A stretch of 64,000 bases of DNA from Siphonodentalium dalli (lineage: Eukaryota > Mollusca > Scaphopoda > Gadilida > Siphonodentaliidae): assembly GCA_032622095.1 (NCBI GenBank), contig CP136063.1:218757982-218821981 (forward strand). The letters run 5' to 3'. The notes under the pieces are model-generated. The model was not told the DNA's origin. It did not search any database and was given only the letters and a program-made list of their open reading frames with translations. Positions within the stretch are counted from its first letter, which is position 1, and each line of letters begins with the position of its first letter. Positions 9,971 to 22,144 of this stretch are shown here, piece by piece. Both the position numbers and the translations under genes were made by a program.

Positions 9971-10498
9971 TAACGATCTACCGTTATATTGGAAAAGCAT
10001 AACGCACTTCCTCCGAAATTATATCAGTGACTATACGATTACTATACGATTACTATACGATTACTAGTACTGGCGTATGTAGTTATTTCATACTATAGAG
10101 GCACGGACTCAGTATAAGTGTTCATTGCTTCAGTATGATTGCTTTCATGAGCGTGAACACTTGAATTTCTCGTTTCTTAGGTTTGTAGAAGAATCACTCC
10201 GTTGGCTCATTGTTATTTCCTCTCTAAATGTGTCGATCGGAATTGCACATTGAGCATCCCTCAACTCAGATCAAGCTTGAAAATCCGTGCCGATTTTCCA
10301 GCATGTCGGGGTTCTAAACCGCGCCAACCTCGTCCACCACATAGTACATGATTGTACCCACGAACTAACTACTACATGTATCATTTAAAAGAATGCCGTT
10401 TCACCGAGAGTTGAGGTGCGGTCGTACGGACCCAGTATGAATGTTATTTGCTTCATTGTGATTGCTACAGTAAGCGTGAACCAGTTCTCGTTTCTTAG

Positions 10499-10930
10499 AT
10501 TTGTAGAGGAATCGCTCCGTTGGCTCATTGTCAAAGATAAACGCGAAGAAGCCGTGAATCTCCTGCAGAAGATTTGCAAGACGAACAAAGTCCCACTGAA
10601 GAAGGTACTAGAAGCGGACACACGGACGTGGGACCAACAACAACCGGAATATATTAAACTAGTTCCCATCAATGGTGATACTAAGCCTGCACATAATCTA
10701 GATCCCATTAATGGTGAGAATAAGCTGGTACATAAGCTGGTACCCACCAATGACGTGCATGACGACGGGGCTCCAGTCTTGGATTCGGTTGATGGACATA
10801 TCAGTGATGCCAAACCTGCGTTTGAGATTGGAGAGGGATTGACAAATTCAGGTGGGAACAAGGAAAGTTTTCGGTATCTTTTCACGGATGTGCGAATATT
10901 AAAGACGACGATCGTTATGAGTTTTGCTTG
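10499..10930 (+). CDS. SLC22-like exon: TM6-TM7 cytoplasmic loop with an insertion
   Basis: Acceptor cgtttcttag, donor gcttg|gtgagt; 432 bases, completing a Leu codon and leaving TG of a Trp codon. It begins FVEESLRWLIVKDKREEAV, matching the family's E-S-x-R-W-L motif at the start of the large intracellular loop. The conserved part resumes at RYLFTDVRILKTTIVMSFA before TM7. Between them the loop looks longer than usual (my estimate is roughly 50 extra residues) and contains a degenerate 13-residue repeat, PINGDTKPAHNLD then PINGENKLVHKLV, starting a third time at PTNDVHD. Two copies of this repeat DNA also sit in intron DNA at about 6020-6133. A truncated copy of the exon's 5' end lies at 10181-10220. 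Confidence 0.9.
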
Positions 10931-10944
10931 GTGAGTTATTGTCA

Positions 10945-11135
10945 TAATTAAAGTGATGTGAAGCACTCATGTAGGGTGATCAAATAGTAATGGAGAATAA
11001 TCTTGTTCAAAGTAGTAATTTTTAGACATATTATATATAAATAGACAACAAACACACACACAGTTATTTTTATATATTAATTAAATTTATTAACTCTCGA
11101 TGGCGAAATCGTTTGCATGGTGAGTTATTGCGGAA
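10945..11135 (+). repeat. Dispersed repeat and decoy donor downstream of exon 10499
   Basis: The repeat that starts ttaaagtgatgtgaagcact ends near cgatggcgaaatcg; a relative lies at 41510-41650. Directly after it, atcgtttgcatg|gtgagttattg resembles the exon end and donor at 10912-10940 (atcgtt...gcttg|gtgagttattg). The donor of this exon may therefore have been copied as well. Confidence 0.5.
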
Positions 11136-11339
11136 TTTTATTTTCGAACGTGACCCCAATACGATTCCATAGAATACAGAGGTGTTGTCACAAGAAAGAT
11201 TTTTTTTCCTATTTGTCCATGCACTGAGACAATATTGTTACTATTCATAGAACAATACATCAATTGAAATGCGTGTAACACGAGTGGAAACGTTATGAAA
11301 CAATAATCTCATAGTAATTATGTTGTTGTTTTTGTCTCG

Positions 11340-11356
11340 TTGTTGATGTTTTTGTT

Positions 11357-11389
<33 letters not shown>

Positions 11390-11395
11390 GGAAGT
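11340..11395 (+). repeat. TTG microsatellite
   Basis: A run of gttgttgttg within tgttttt-rich DNA. The wider region 11140-12640 holds no recognisable exon. Near 11600-11760 is a tract of repeated cttaattaagactta units, also seen near 27580-27630 and 28270-28335. Confidence 0.7.
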
Positions 11396-11892
11396 GCTAT
11401 CGGGAACAGACAGAGCGAGCACAATTAAGGGAACACACAGTTTTATGCTGCACGAAACTTCTAAAGTTTTAATTACAAACATTAAAACGGCTTTCTAAGC
11501 CATTAGTAAAATGACCAGCTGATGCATAAAAAACACACAATCTTGTTTTGGGTACAGCTTATTAACCAAATATAGTGTAAACATTTTGAACATCTGCATT
11601 CATTATTAAGACTTACGTATCACTTAATTAATACTTGCATAATGCGTGTCTCTTAATTAAGACTTACTATCTTTTAATTAAGACTAATTTTTTTTATCTC
11701 TTCACTAAGACTTACATATCTCTTAATTAAGACTTAATTGTCACTTACTTAACCCATTGAACCCTGGCTCCCCACAACGATCGACACCCTGACCCTGGGC
11801 TCCCAGTGGTATTTTTTATATTGCGGCCAGTGTTTAGATGTATGGTGTTGTTTATGTTCAAGTGGTGTCACATTTCTGAAAATTTAGATGTA

Positions 11893-12205
11893 CACTGCCA
11901 AAAATAATTTCTTAATAAGATAAAATATCTTGAAACAAGAAAAACTATTTCCTGAAACAGGAAAATAAATCTTATTTTGGGAAATATACCCCCCAAGTCT
12001 GCTACATCAAGAAAATTTAAGAAACTCCCATCAGACAACAGATAGTTTTCTCAAATAAGATAGATTTTAGTCTTGAAACAAGAAACAATTTCCTTACTAA
12101 GAAAATGGCTTCAAAAATTAAATATATATTTCTTGTTTCAAGATTTTTTTTCTAAGTTAAGAAATACTTAAAGAAAATATTTCTAAACCAAGAATTAATT
12201 GTTAT
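11893..12205. repeat. AAGAAA-rich element starting cactgccaaaaata
   Basis: Begins cactgccaaaaataatttct and ends aaaccaagaattaattg, with dense alternating aagaaa and tttctt tracts. The complement of the start occurs at the end of the similar tract at 26125-26145 (tatttttggcagtg), which suggests shared terminal inverted repeats. Confidence 0.5.
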
Positions 12206-12284
12206 GTAGAAATTACTGCTGTATTGGAATAACTGTAAAAGTCCAACGAGAGCAAAATTGTGATCAAAATTTTACGGTAAACAT

Positions 12285-12640
12285 TGAAAAAGGTCCAACC
12301 AGACCAACCTGTTGATTAAATATTCTGAAAATTCATATTCATACTTAAATATTTGAACTACATGTAATACTACAGCTATAGGATTATATAATTGTTGACA
12401 AGTCACTCACTGTAACAGTTTTGTTTACATAACATTGGAAAAGGTCCAACCTGTTGATTAAATATTCTGAAAATGTTATTCATAGTTAAATATTTGAACT
12501 AATAATACAGCTAGAATTATATATTTGTTGACAAATCACTGTAACAGTTTTGTTTACATAACAATAGTTTCAACAGATGTAATTTTGTTATTGGCAATCT
12601 GTCAGTAAGTGTTTTTATCTATTTCTCAATGCTCTTAGGG
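12285..12640 (+). repeat. Two tandem copies of a dispersed repeat
   Basis: aaaaggtccaacc...tgttgattaaatattctg occurs at 12285 and 12437. Each copy continues through gttgacaa, tcactgtaacagttttg and tttacataaca. Relatives lie at 3355, 23095 and 32690. Confidence 0.7.
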
Positions 12641-14715
12641 CATGCTGACCTTTATACAATATTAATAAAATTTTGTTTGCACAATATAGTGGGTCGCCAT
12701 TGAGGAGACCTAGAGCTCCCTTGAAATCTCCAAATGGCGGTTTGCCACACCATCCCGAACTAGACAAACCTCTCTGGTGGCCCCTTGCAATGAACCTATT
12801 AATTAAACCGGTACTTCAAGCTGGTATATACCCCTCTTATATAAGGATGGAAGATGCTACCAATTTCAAACCGATGGTATTTCTTCAGAGTTGACTCTCT
12901 TGTATTATGAAAGCAAGCCCAATGAGGCCATGCACCTATTGTATGTTTATAACACACAAAAGACTATATCTTAGCAGAATGCATGTCTCTGATGATACAA
13001 ACAATAAAATATCCAATTTATCCATAGTTTAATTTCATGTGGCTATATAGGAAAGCATACAATGTGGCTTTTATGTAGTTTCCACAAAGTATTTTAAGTA
13101 AAATATCCATCAAGTGTATTCTGCCTTGTCCTATATATTAATATGCATGCAATGGCCATGAGAAATGCTTAATTTATTGGTAGAGATCTCCATCTGATAA
13201 GAAATACTGACATTTTAGGTTTGATACACCATTTCAGCTGGCTTGGCATCTTTTAAATTTGAAACCTAAGGGAATTTATTCAGCTTTGGCTCTCTAAATT
13301 ATGGAAGAAAGCCCAAATGAAGCCACTATTTGCATGTTAATAACATGTATAAGGCTATATCTCAACAGAATACATGTCTCTGATAAAATGCACAATGAAA
13401 TATCCATAGTTCAATTGCATTTGGCTATAGAGGGATGCATACACTATTGCTTTTATGTAGTTTCCACAGACTATTTTAAGTAAAATATCCATCAAATGAT
13501 GTTTTCTACATAGCCTTGTATATTAAAATGCATGTAATGACCATGGGAAATGTTTAATTCATTAGTTGATATGTCCATCTGATAAGAAATACTGACATTT
13601 GAGGTTTAAAATACCATTTCATGGGATTATGGGATCATAAATATCAAACTAAGGGAATTTCTTCAGATTTGACTCTCTAAATAATGGAAGAAAGCCCAAA
13701 TGAAGCCACTATTTGCATATTAATGACATGTATAAGGCTATATCTCAACAGAATACATGTCTCTGATAAAATACACAATAAATTATCCATAGTTTAATTG
13801 CATTTGGCTATAGAGGGGTGCATACACTATTGCTTTAATGTAGTTTCCACAGACTATTTTAAGTAAGATATCCATCAAATAATGTTTTCTACCTTGCCCT
13901 ATATATCATAATGCATGCAGTGACCATGAGAAATGTTTAATTTATTGGGAGAGATGTCCATCTGATCAGAAATACTGCCATTTAAGGGTTGATACACCAT
14001 TTCAGCTGGCTTGGCATGTTACAAATTTGAAATAAGGGAATTTATTCAGCTTTGACCCTCTAAATTATGGAAAAAATGCCTAAATGATGCCAATATTGGC
14101 ATGTTTATAACATAGATAAGGCTATATCTGAACAGAATACATGTCTCAGATGAAATAAACAATACAATATCCATAGTTTAATTTGATTTGGCTATACAGG
14201 GATGCATACAATATTGCTTTTATGTAGTTTCCACAGACTATTTTAAGTAAAATATCCATCAAATGATGTTTTCTACATTGCCTTGTATATTAAAATGCAT
14301 GTAATGACCATGGGAAATGTTTAATTTATTAGTTGATATGTCCATCTGATAGGAAATACTGACATTTGAGGTTTTAAATACCAGTTCATGGGATTATGGG
14401 ATAATAAATATCAAACTAAGGGAATTTCTTCAGATTTGACTCTCTAAATGATGGAAGAAAGGCCAAATGAAGCCACTATTTGCATGTTTATAACATGTAT
14501 AAGGCCATATCTTTGCAGAATGCTTTTCTCTGACAATAAAACAAATAACATATCTATATTTCATAGTTTAGTTGGCAAAACAGGGTGCATAACATGTGGG
14601 TTTAAAGTAGTTTCACAGATTATTTTAACTAGAATATCAATTAAATGATGTAATCTAACTTGCCCTGTGTTTTAAAATGCATACACTGACCATGATAAAT
14701 GTTTAATACAAACAG
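12640..14715 (+). repeat. Satellite-like tandem repeat, period about 385 bp, nearly five copies
   Basis: The phrase ctctaaattatggaagaaag (with variants) recurs at about 12895, 13290, 13672, 14054 and 14440. Each copy continues through acatgtctctgat, ttatgtagtttccacag and aatatccatcaaatgatg. The first copy is the most diverged. Short open frames of about 60 codons in it are repeat-derived and unrelated to known proteins. Confidence 0.9.
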
Positions 14716-14859
14716 CGTCCGTAATGCTGCACCAGCCTAACTCCCGTTATGAAAGGGTTAAATTAATAAACAAAGGTTACACAGACATCCCCCTTCAACA
14801 GCGCGGTGAGTGTGTTTTTTTTATGTAATATATGTCATACCCGGTATAAGACCCCCCCC

Positions 14860-15195
14860 CCCCATTTCGTACGCCGTACTCCATGCCCTGTTATGAGGTA
14901 CGCCGTATTCCGCCCCCTCTGTTAGGAGGTATTCGGTATTCCAAAAATACTCGTATTCGTATACCAACCTTCCCAAAAAATTATCATAAGAATAATATAA
15001 ATGCGATGTTTGTCACAATAAATGCACGGTTTGACATACAGATCGTCGATCATCAATTTATATCATTTTAGACATGGACATGATGACCGGCGTTCGTACG
15101 GCAATAGAGAATTTATCCATATGACTGTTAACTGGTATTTCGTATTCCACCCTCTGTGTTAATTGGTATTATTCCGTATTCCAGGGGGTGGGGTG
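14860..15195. repeat. Short repeats of the form ggtattccgtattc
   Basis: Several copies of gaggtacgccgtattccg, ggtattcggtattcc and attccgtattccaggggg occur, partly in inverse orientation, around a poly-C tract. The 15200-16030 stretch after it holds nothing I can name; a possible exon near 15415-15525 was not supported. Confidence 0.35.
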
Positions 15196-16039
15196 CTCTT
15201 ATATGGTGTGAATTAAGTTTACAACTAATGTGGCAGTCATGAAATTTTTAATTATTAGAACTGTTTGGGGTATATACACCCCAATCACCCTGTCTCCACG
15301 CTCCTGTTGGTGGTGGCCTTATCAATCTATTGCTTCGTTGAACTTTTATTATTACAAATTTGAGGTATTATAAATAGTTCTTGATGCGTGTAATTTCGTT
15401 CCACTTTACAACAGGGGCACAAACATTCCAATTTTTTACCTACCGGCTCAGATCGAGGCCTCGTGGAAAGCGACGTCCATCTTACGTATTCATAGGATAC
15501 AAATTGATCGGATTTTAGGTAAGTGAAACTAATTAGTAATCAATTGAAGTGTTTCTCATTATGAACAGACCGTTACTAGTAAAATACTTAATCGAACTAC
15601 AATTAAAAGTCCACGACATATCCATTTTATTCAAATGAAATGTGATAGTAAATCGGCCTAATTTTGTTTCCGTAAAATATTTCAGAAAATGGAATCCGTC
15701 ATTGATAAATGAACATTTTTTTTGTCAAAATAGTAACTTCTGACGGACTATGATTATATGGCATTTATGATTCATATATAAAGGTAGCCCTACACAATAT
15801 TCCCAACTGTGTTCCCAACTGCAAAAACGATTATTAATGAATTATAAATTGGCCTAAATTTGATGTTACATAAAAGGAAAAACTATCCGGGAATGGCTAT
15901 TTTCGTCTGCAAAATCAAATTCTGCCATAAATGCAGTGTATTATCGGTCGACATTAATAATATGACAATAGTTGGAAAATAAAAAGGTCCCATTTATTGA
16001 AAATATTCATGTAGCTTATAAGGAAATTGTCAGTTATGA

Positions 16040-16880
16040 TCAGTTATACTTCATACCATTATTCTAACAAATGTCAACCTGTATAATGATAGTGATAGAA
16101 TTCCCACAGTGACAATCTCTTTAATATTGTCATGCCATGGCCAATTTAACACTAAGTGAACGTTTAGATTACCACGATACAATCGTAAGTGGAAATATTT
16201 CTGTCGTAGGAAGTAACCGCTCAACTGTGCATGCATGCTCACCTCAAAATCGTAGGTAAAAAATAATATCAATAATCATGCACTGTTTTTTTTAAAAGCA
16301 AAATTGTGGCGTATCCTTGGTTATCCCCATTTGCGACGTAATCACTAATCACAGTAATCAGTCATGTGTATGTCAAAATTGTGGCCTGAAGGATCGCGTG
16401 ATAGTCAATCACATGCTTTACAAACAAACTGTGATTTCATCATGTACGACATCGTAATCGTGTGAACAAACTATCCACGATCTCGTCGATCCCGGTTCCT
16501 CCACTTAAGATTGTATCTTTCATCTGTACGTTCACTGAGTGAACATTCATGATTCATAAGACTACGATTCAATTGTAAGTGGACAGATTCCCATCTTGGG
16601 TAATAACCGATAGTTGGACTGCGCATGCTCACGACATGATCACGAGTTATATCAATGCAGAATTGCAAAATTGTGACGTATCCTTGGTTACCTCCACTTG
16701 GTGAAATTTGCGTGTACGTAAAAATCGTACACAGTAAATGGAAATATCATAGGATAGTTAATCACGTGGTTAACCACCGATATTAAATATACTCATCGGC
16801 GATGACATCGTAACAAACTATCCATGATTTTGTCAGGCCCGATTCCTCCACTTACGATTGAATTATGGTCTTCTGACATC
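16040..16880. repeat. Tandem and inverted repeat cluster
   Basis: caaaattgtggcgtatcctt (about 16303) recurs at about 16667 with one change. The blocks acgttcacttagtg / acgttcactgagtg and cacttaagattgtat / cacttacgattgaat recur at 16140-16180, 16480-16590 and 16840-16865. Period is about 350 bases with rearrangement. No gene. Confidence 0.6.
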
Positions 16881-17299
16881 TGAATCGCCGAAAATGCTAA
16901 TACTGTTGGAAGAATGAACTTTACACTTGGTTTTTTAATATGTTTGCAAATTATGAAAATACATGCATCCATATCACATACATGTATATGCAGCATACAT
17001 GTACATGTATTTTTTCTTCAATTACAGACATACCAGATTCATTAGCCATGGTGGATGCGGCATCATGCCCTCTCATCTTCAACATATGAAGATTGATTTC
17101 GCCCATGATTAGTCTAAGCGTCGGTCCTGTCTAGCTAGACACGTGGCAATGAACAAATGACAGGTGAAATATTACTGGAAGTCTGTTCGCCAAAATACCA
17201 GTGGTGAGTTTATAATCTATAGCTACCATGTAGATGAATATTTGTTACATAGTCACCAATACATGTAAATACCGCTATCCTCAAATTTATGGACCTTAA

Positions 17300-17400
17300 A
17301 AATACCCCCCCCCCCCCCCAAAAAAAAACAGCAAAAACTGCATTTTTTTTCCACTGACCATTTGCCCCCCCCCCCCCCCCCCAGAAAAATCAAATCTACC
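17300..17400. repeat. Poly-C tracts
   Basis: Two C runs of 15 or more lie near 17306-17321 and 17364-17382. Other long C/G runs occur near 14854, 18221, 19027, 20608 and 46207. Between 16900 and 18140 no exon or element was recognised. Confidence 0.8.
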
Positions 17401-18149
17401 CCAGGCGGACAACAACTCGGTTTGACCGGAAACCGAAAAAAACACCGGAGCATACAATTCACGAGAAGGTGCTTGGTAACTTAGTTTAGATTATTATGAC
17501 TAAAATGGTCATTGTCTACCAGTAGAATGCAGATTTGTACCTCGCGATGTCATTACATGTACAAACATGTATATTGGTGATCGCAACGCTATGTATGCAC
17601 TTTAAAAAATGACAACTAGTCATTACCTCGACTTTGAAAAAGATGCAAATGAGATGAATGAGATACCAGCAAGGTCCAGCATATAACTGTTTTCTGATAC
17701 CATTGGATGAGAAATTGTTTAATACATGGGATAGTTCTGCAGTAAAAATTTGCCAGATAAGCGATCGCAGGGTAGAATTCTGCAATCGACTGGTAGACAC
17801 TGACATAGTTGGCATTATTAAGAGGGTTAATGGGGTCAATATCACATGTAAACCAAGACAGTGGTTATCCAAAATTGTTTTATGTGGATTGTACTACTCA
17901 TGTATATATGATTTGGATATTAAGGTTAATCCATATTCTATAAAATGAGAGAAAATTGAAGTTGTGGGTCTGAAAATACATATTTGGAAAAAAATTACAT
18001 GCAAATTTTTTCCGACAACCCCCCCTAAATATATATATATATTGGCAGTACACATTATCCGAAGTAAAACATTTGACATGTGCAATAATTTCCGAATCAA
18101 TATATTCTTAGAAGAGTGCCATCTTATTGGATACACGGCAGGTTAAACA

Positions 18150-18346
18150 ACACATGTGGCGGCCCACGTCAGTTTCATTTGCGGCCCAAGTTGTGGTTGA
18201 GGCCGCCAAACCACATATACCCCCCCCCCCCCCAAACCGTAAAAAAAACCCTCGGATTCTCGCTTGATAGAAAATCACGTGGAATCAGAATTTTTCCGGC
18301 CTCCGGCCCATCGGGAAATTTCCCGATCGGCCAGTCCGCCTCTGGG
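18150..18346 (-). mobile_element. hAT-like element fragment
   Basis: This segment is the inverse of 19700-19905: it ends ggccagtccgcctctg, the complement of the CAGAGGCGGACTGGCC end of the element at 19700. Its other part includes acatgtggcggcccacg. The second terminus is missing or undefined. Confidence 0.6.
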
Positions 18347-18355
18347 TGTGGGAGA

Positions 18356-18750
18356 TTCACTGTAAACAGCTGTATATGAATTTCTGTGAATACTATTTGT
18401 CATGGATGTTAACATTGACATGTAAATAGGAACGACTCATTTTGGGGTCATTCAGCAAAAAAACATGGCTGCCGGTCACCAGCCGGTGGCCATCTTGGAA
18501 TTCAAAATTCAATCCATTAGCATGAGCTACAAGCTATACTGTTTGTCTGATTATCATGAAATTTGTCATTTCTGTATTATAAATACCGGTATTTCTCTTA
18601 TTGTAATGAGTTTTAAGCCAAACTCATTGCAAAAACAGTCAAACGACTTGCAGGAAAAAAACATTTTAGTTGCGGAAAAAAATGTTTGTTGGTCCCATCA
18701 AGTTCAAACACCCATCCACCCCGGCATACGTGCCCGGAAATCCCCCCCTG
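18356..18750 (+). repeat. Direct duplication, copy 1 (copy 2 at 19225-19570)
   Basis: ttcactgtaaacagctgtat and the next 100 bases, then ttgcggaaaaaaatg and caccccggcat, all recur in order at 19225-19570. The offset is about 870 bases. The block between copies (18760-19220) contains poly-C tracts and no exon. Confidence 0.85.
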
Positions 18751-19224
18751 ATATGATGGCCAATATTTTTAAAGAAGTCAATCCGCAGTATAAGTGGTAT
18801 ATACTGGTATGTGTGATATTTGACATGCAGAAGTACTAGTTTGTGCTGCTATCTTCTAGTATACATAATTATGCTTGTATATTATACAATATAATTTGTT
18901 CAATTCCCCAATGATTATGTATAATTGTGTTTACTAGTATATGCATGGAAATAGAGTATTTGTGAACTCACATATTCAAGTAAAGATGATAAAATCAAAT
19001 GTATTGACATTTGGGGTGCCACATTGCCCCCCCCCCCCCACCCCCCCCCCCCCCGGGGGTCGGAAACAAATTTCAGGCATGTATGGCATTTTTCCCTTTC
19101 GATAATTTTTTGTACCCACCCACCCCCACCGCCAATTTTTTTTCCGTTTTTGGCAGTTTTTTCCGACCATTTTTTTTACACCCACCCCCCTTTTAACACT
19201 AAAACAGAGATTTGCGGGGGGAAA

Positions 19225-19570
19225 TTCACTGTAAACAGCTGTATATGAATTTCTGTGCATACTATTTATCATGGATGTTAACATGGACATGTAAATAGGA
19301 ATGAGTCATTTTGAGGTCATTCGGCCAAAAAAACATGGCCTTGGATTTCAAGATTTGCAACAAAATACAACACGATAACTGCCTGCAGTCAGTTTACCAG
19401 TTAGAATTACATTATTTCTCTCATTCAAAGTGGTTTTGAAGCCCAACTCATTGCCAAAACACTAAAAAAACAAGCAGGAAATTTTTTGTTTTAGTTGCGG
19501 AAAAAATTGCTTGTTGGTGGCTTTGACCACCCACCCACCCCGGCATATGTGCCGGAAATTCCCCCCTCCC
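19225..19570 (+). repeat. Direct duplication, copy 2
   Basis: Second copy of 18356-18750; diverged by scattered substitutions and one internal length difference of about 50 bases. Confidence 0.85.
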
Positions 19571-19699
19571 CCCAAGCTGTTTAAATTGCCTTAAAACATT
19601 TACAAATATATGATATTTACAAGACCAATATGATATCATACCGGTACCTATATACATGTATCTGGAATGTTTGGAGTATTTGGTGCAGGTACCGGTGTA

Positions 19700-20687
19700 C
19701 AGAGGCGGACTGGCCGATCGGGAGACCGGGAAATTTCCCGATGGGCCGGAGGCCGGAATAATTCTGATTCCACGTGATTTTTTATCAAGCGAGAATCCGA
19801 GGGTTTTTTTTTGAGGGGGGGGGTATATGTGGTTGGGCCGCCCAACCACAACTTGGGCCGCAAATGAAACCGACGTGGGCCGCCACATGTGTTGTTTAAC
19901 CAGCCGTGTATCCAATAAGATGGTACTCTTCTCACATAAATTCATGAGGGCAGAGGCGGACTGCATGGCCGATCGGGAGACCGGGAAAATTCCGGACGTG
20001 GGCCGCCACATGTGTTGTTTAACCAGCCGAATTGGCTAATCGTAATTTTGACATTAAATGAACTTGTCGGCATCATATAACACCACGTAAAGATCCCATT
20101 AATCTCGAGATTTTAACGGTAACTCCCAGCTGTAAATCCCAAACAAATTCTTACGCACCCCTCCCCCAATTGAAATTTACAAGAGAATAGGAACGCTTCA
20201 GTTGATGCCAGTCTAGTTTATCGGATTCGAGATTTTCTTGTATAGTTTTCAAAATGTTCTCACCACGGGCCGAACAACCATGAACAGCCCGGTGTGTCCT
20301 GGTCTCTTGTCCGTAGCCGTGTGCATTTGTCTGGAGTTAGACCGCTAGATGTTAGATTTTATGCAATTTTTCAGGTAAAAATATCTGAATGGTCTCATAC
20401 CGGGAATATATAGAACCATGGTTTATGAATATATATGATATTAGACCAGAGGTGCAAATGGAATTATGCAAAAACATGTATTTGGTCTGCATCTGATTCA
20501 AGGGGGGATGGGGGTGCAAATGTAATTATGCAAAAATATGTATTTAATCTTGTTCTGATTCAAGGGGGGGGGGGGTGCAGTTGGAATTTTTCAAGGTGGA
20601 CTGTGGACGCCCCCCCCCCCCCCCCAAACAGATGGGCCGGTATTATATTAATTTCCCGGGCCGGTTTCTTGGCCCAGTCCGCCTCTG
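19700..20687. mobile_element. Non-autonomous hAT-like transposon, 988 bp
   Basis: Eight-base direct repeats CCGGTGTA lie at 19692-19699 and 20688-20695. The element starts CAGAGGCGGACTGGCC and its other end, complemented, reads CAGAGGCGGACTGGGCC. An 8-bp target duplication with CAGNGG-type ends is characteristic of the hAT superfamily. No transposase ORF is present. Part of the left end is repeated internally at 19953-20030. Confidence 0.85.
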
Positions 20688-20689
20688 CC

Positions 20690-22140
20690 GGTGTAACACG
20701 TCACCTCCTCCTGTCTGGATATCTTCCTCCATGGGGGAGTGTATTTGCGAATGTCCTCAGATATCTCACTCGCACACCCTGGGCGTTTCCCCCATGTATG
20801 ACTAAAAGAAAATTCACTCATTTAATATCGTTTGACCCTGAAATGGCCAGAAAGAAATGTTTTATGAGATTTAAGTTTGTTTTTTTATTTTTGTTTGTTC
20901 AAGTAACATATATCAAATGAGTGAAATTTTATTTTAGTCATTCATGGGGGGGGGGTATCCAGAGTGGGGGATCTATCCAGGGGGAGATATCTGTTACACC
21001 GGTATATGATACCGGTACATGTATTTGTAGCTGTTTCTGACCATCATGCAGCATTTGAATGGATATAATTTACTGTTATAACTCGGCCCCCGGGTGATCA
21101 ATTTGGATGATGTATCTTAATAATATGTATATGATCAGTCATTCCTCTTTTCTGATGTCATTACAAGCATTAAAATCTTTTTTTTTCAGACAGGAGGAGC
21201 TGCTTGACTGGATTGAGACATCAAAATTTCATTCAAGGCCTGATATGATTATCTGATAACCAATCATAGAATCATGTTTCCTGTCAGAGTGCTTCTTGCA
21301 GACACTGCATGGTGACCCTTAATACCAATATTATTAATTCTGTCCAAGACTGGATGAGGAAGGATTTCAAATGTTATTCGGTGTACATGTACTGGATACA
21401 TGTACTGTATACATGTACTGTAGATGTTATCGGTATTCGTCCATGCATGACAATGATGATGACATGTGTGTTGTTGCAGTGTGACAGTGAGTCCTGAGTC
21501 TCCTTGCTATACACATGTACCATATGTATACATACGGACGGTATGCACTGAATCCAGTACCATGCTTACCTGGTAACTAGTGCACACTGCAGCGAAGGGG
21601 AGGCTTTAATTTATAACCAAATGACGATCAATGTGTTCATCAAAGGCAAAAATGACACATATATGTATGCATTCCTTCCTTGATGGAGACCGATCAGTGA
21701 CCTCTACATTTTATCAGACTTATGTGGTGAAAATCTTGGCAAGTGAAGTTAGTGAATTCAATTCTACAACAGACATGTACTTGTATACTTCATCGAGTCT
21801 CAGAAAATGTGCACTATGGCATCCAGCGTATGCATAAACTTTTTTATATTTCATACTACATTGACCAGAATTTGGAGGTGTACCCGTTTCAAATTTCCAC
21901 ACAAAGCACAACAGTACCCATGGAACAGTCTCAAGCCTTGTTTCTGAGCTTATCTGAAGGATATGAACTTTTAAGTGACATATTATTGCAGTATGTCAAT
22001 ATAATCAGATTCATGTACACATACAGGCCTTAAAATCCATAACAGAATCAAAATATTCTAATGTTCCTTTATCTTTGTCAACCTGCTGTATCACCAAGTA
22101 ATCTGTACAAGGAGCGTAAAGTGGCTTATACATGTACCAT
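20690..22140. other. Stretch without recognised gene
   Basis: Only a few poly-G/C tracts (about 20947), a tgtactg/tacatg microsatellite (about 21380-21425) and short non-homologous open frames were seen. Nothing resembles an exon of either gene. Confidence 0.5.
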
Positions 22141-22144
22141 ACAT

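Larger units (their letters stand above)
8030..10498 (+). repeat. Serial duplications of the 3' end of the intron before exon 10499
   Basis: The run gcgtgaacaagttctc with a following ttctta/ttccta tract recurs at about 8080, 9245, 10150 and 10470. The last leads into the real exon. After the copies at 9245 and 10150 comes a shared downstream block (cacattgagc, ctcaactcagatcaagcttg, catgtcggggttc). The copy at 10129-10220 retains the acceptor AG (10179-10180) and about 40 bases of exon with three substitutions. Unit size is about 0.3-1.1 kb, depending on inserted MITEs. Confidence 0.85.

Noticed and set aside
15415-15530. Possible exon near acaacaggggcacaaacatt
   Set aside because: Splice-like dinucleotides exist, but the translation has no similarity to either gene and the phase does not fit between exons 10499 and 28720.
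18465-18839. Open frame of 124 codons starting MAAGHQPVAI
   Set aside because: Most of it lies in a non-coding direct duplication (18356-18750 and 19225-19570) whose second copy does not preserve the frame.
19011-19248. Pro-rich small proteins
   Set aside because: Translation of poly-C tracts only; no splice or conservation evidence.
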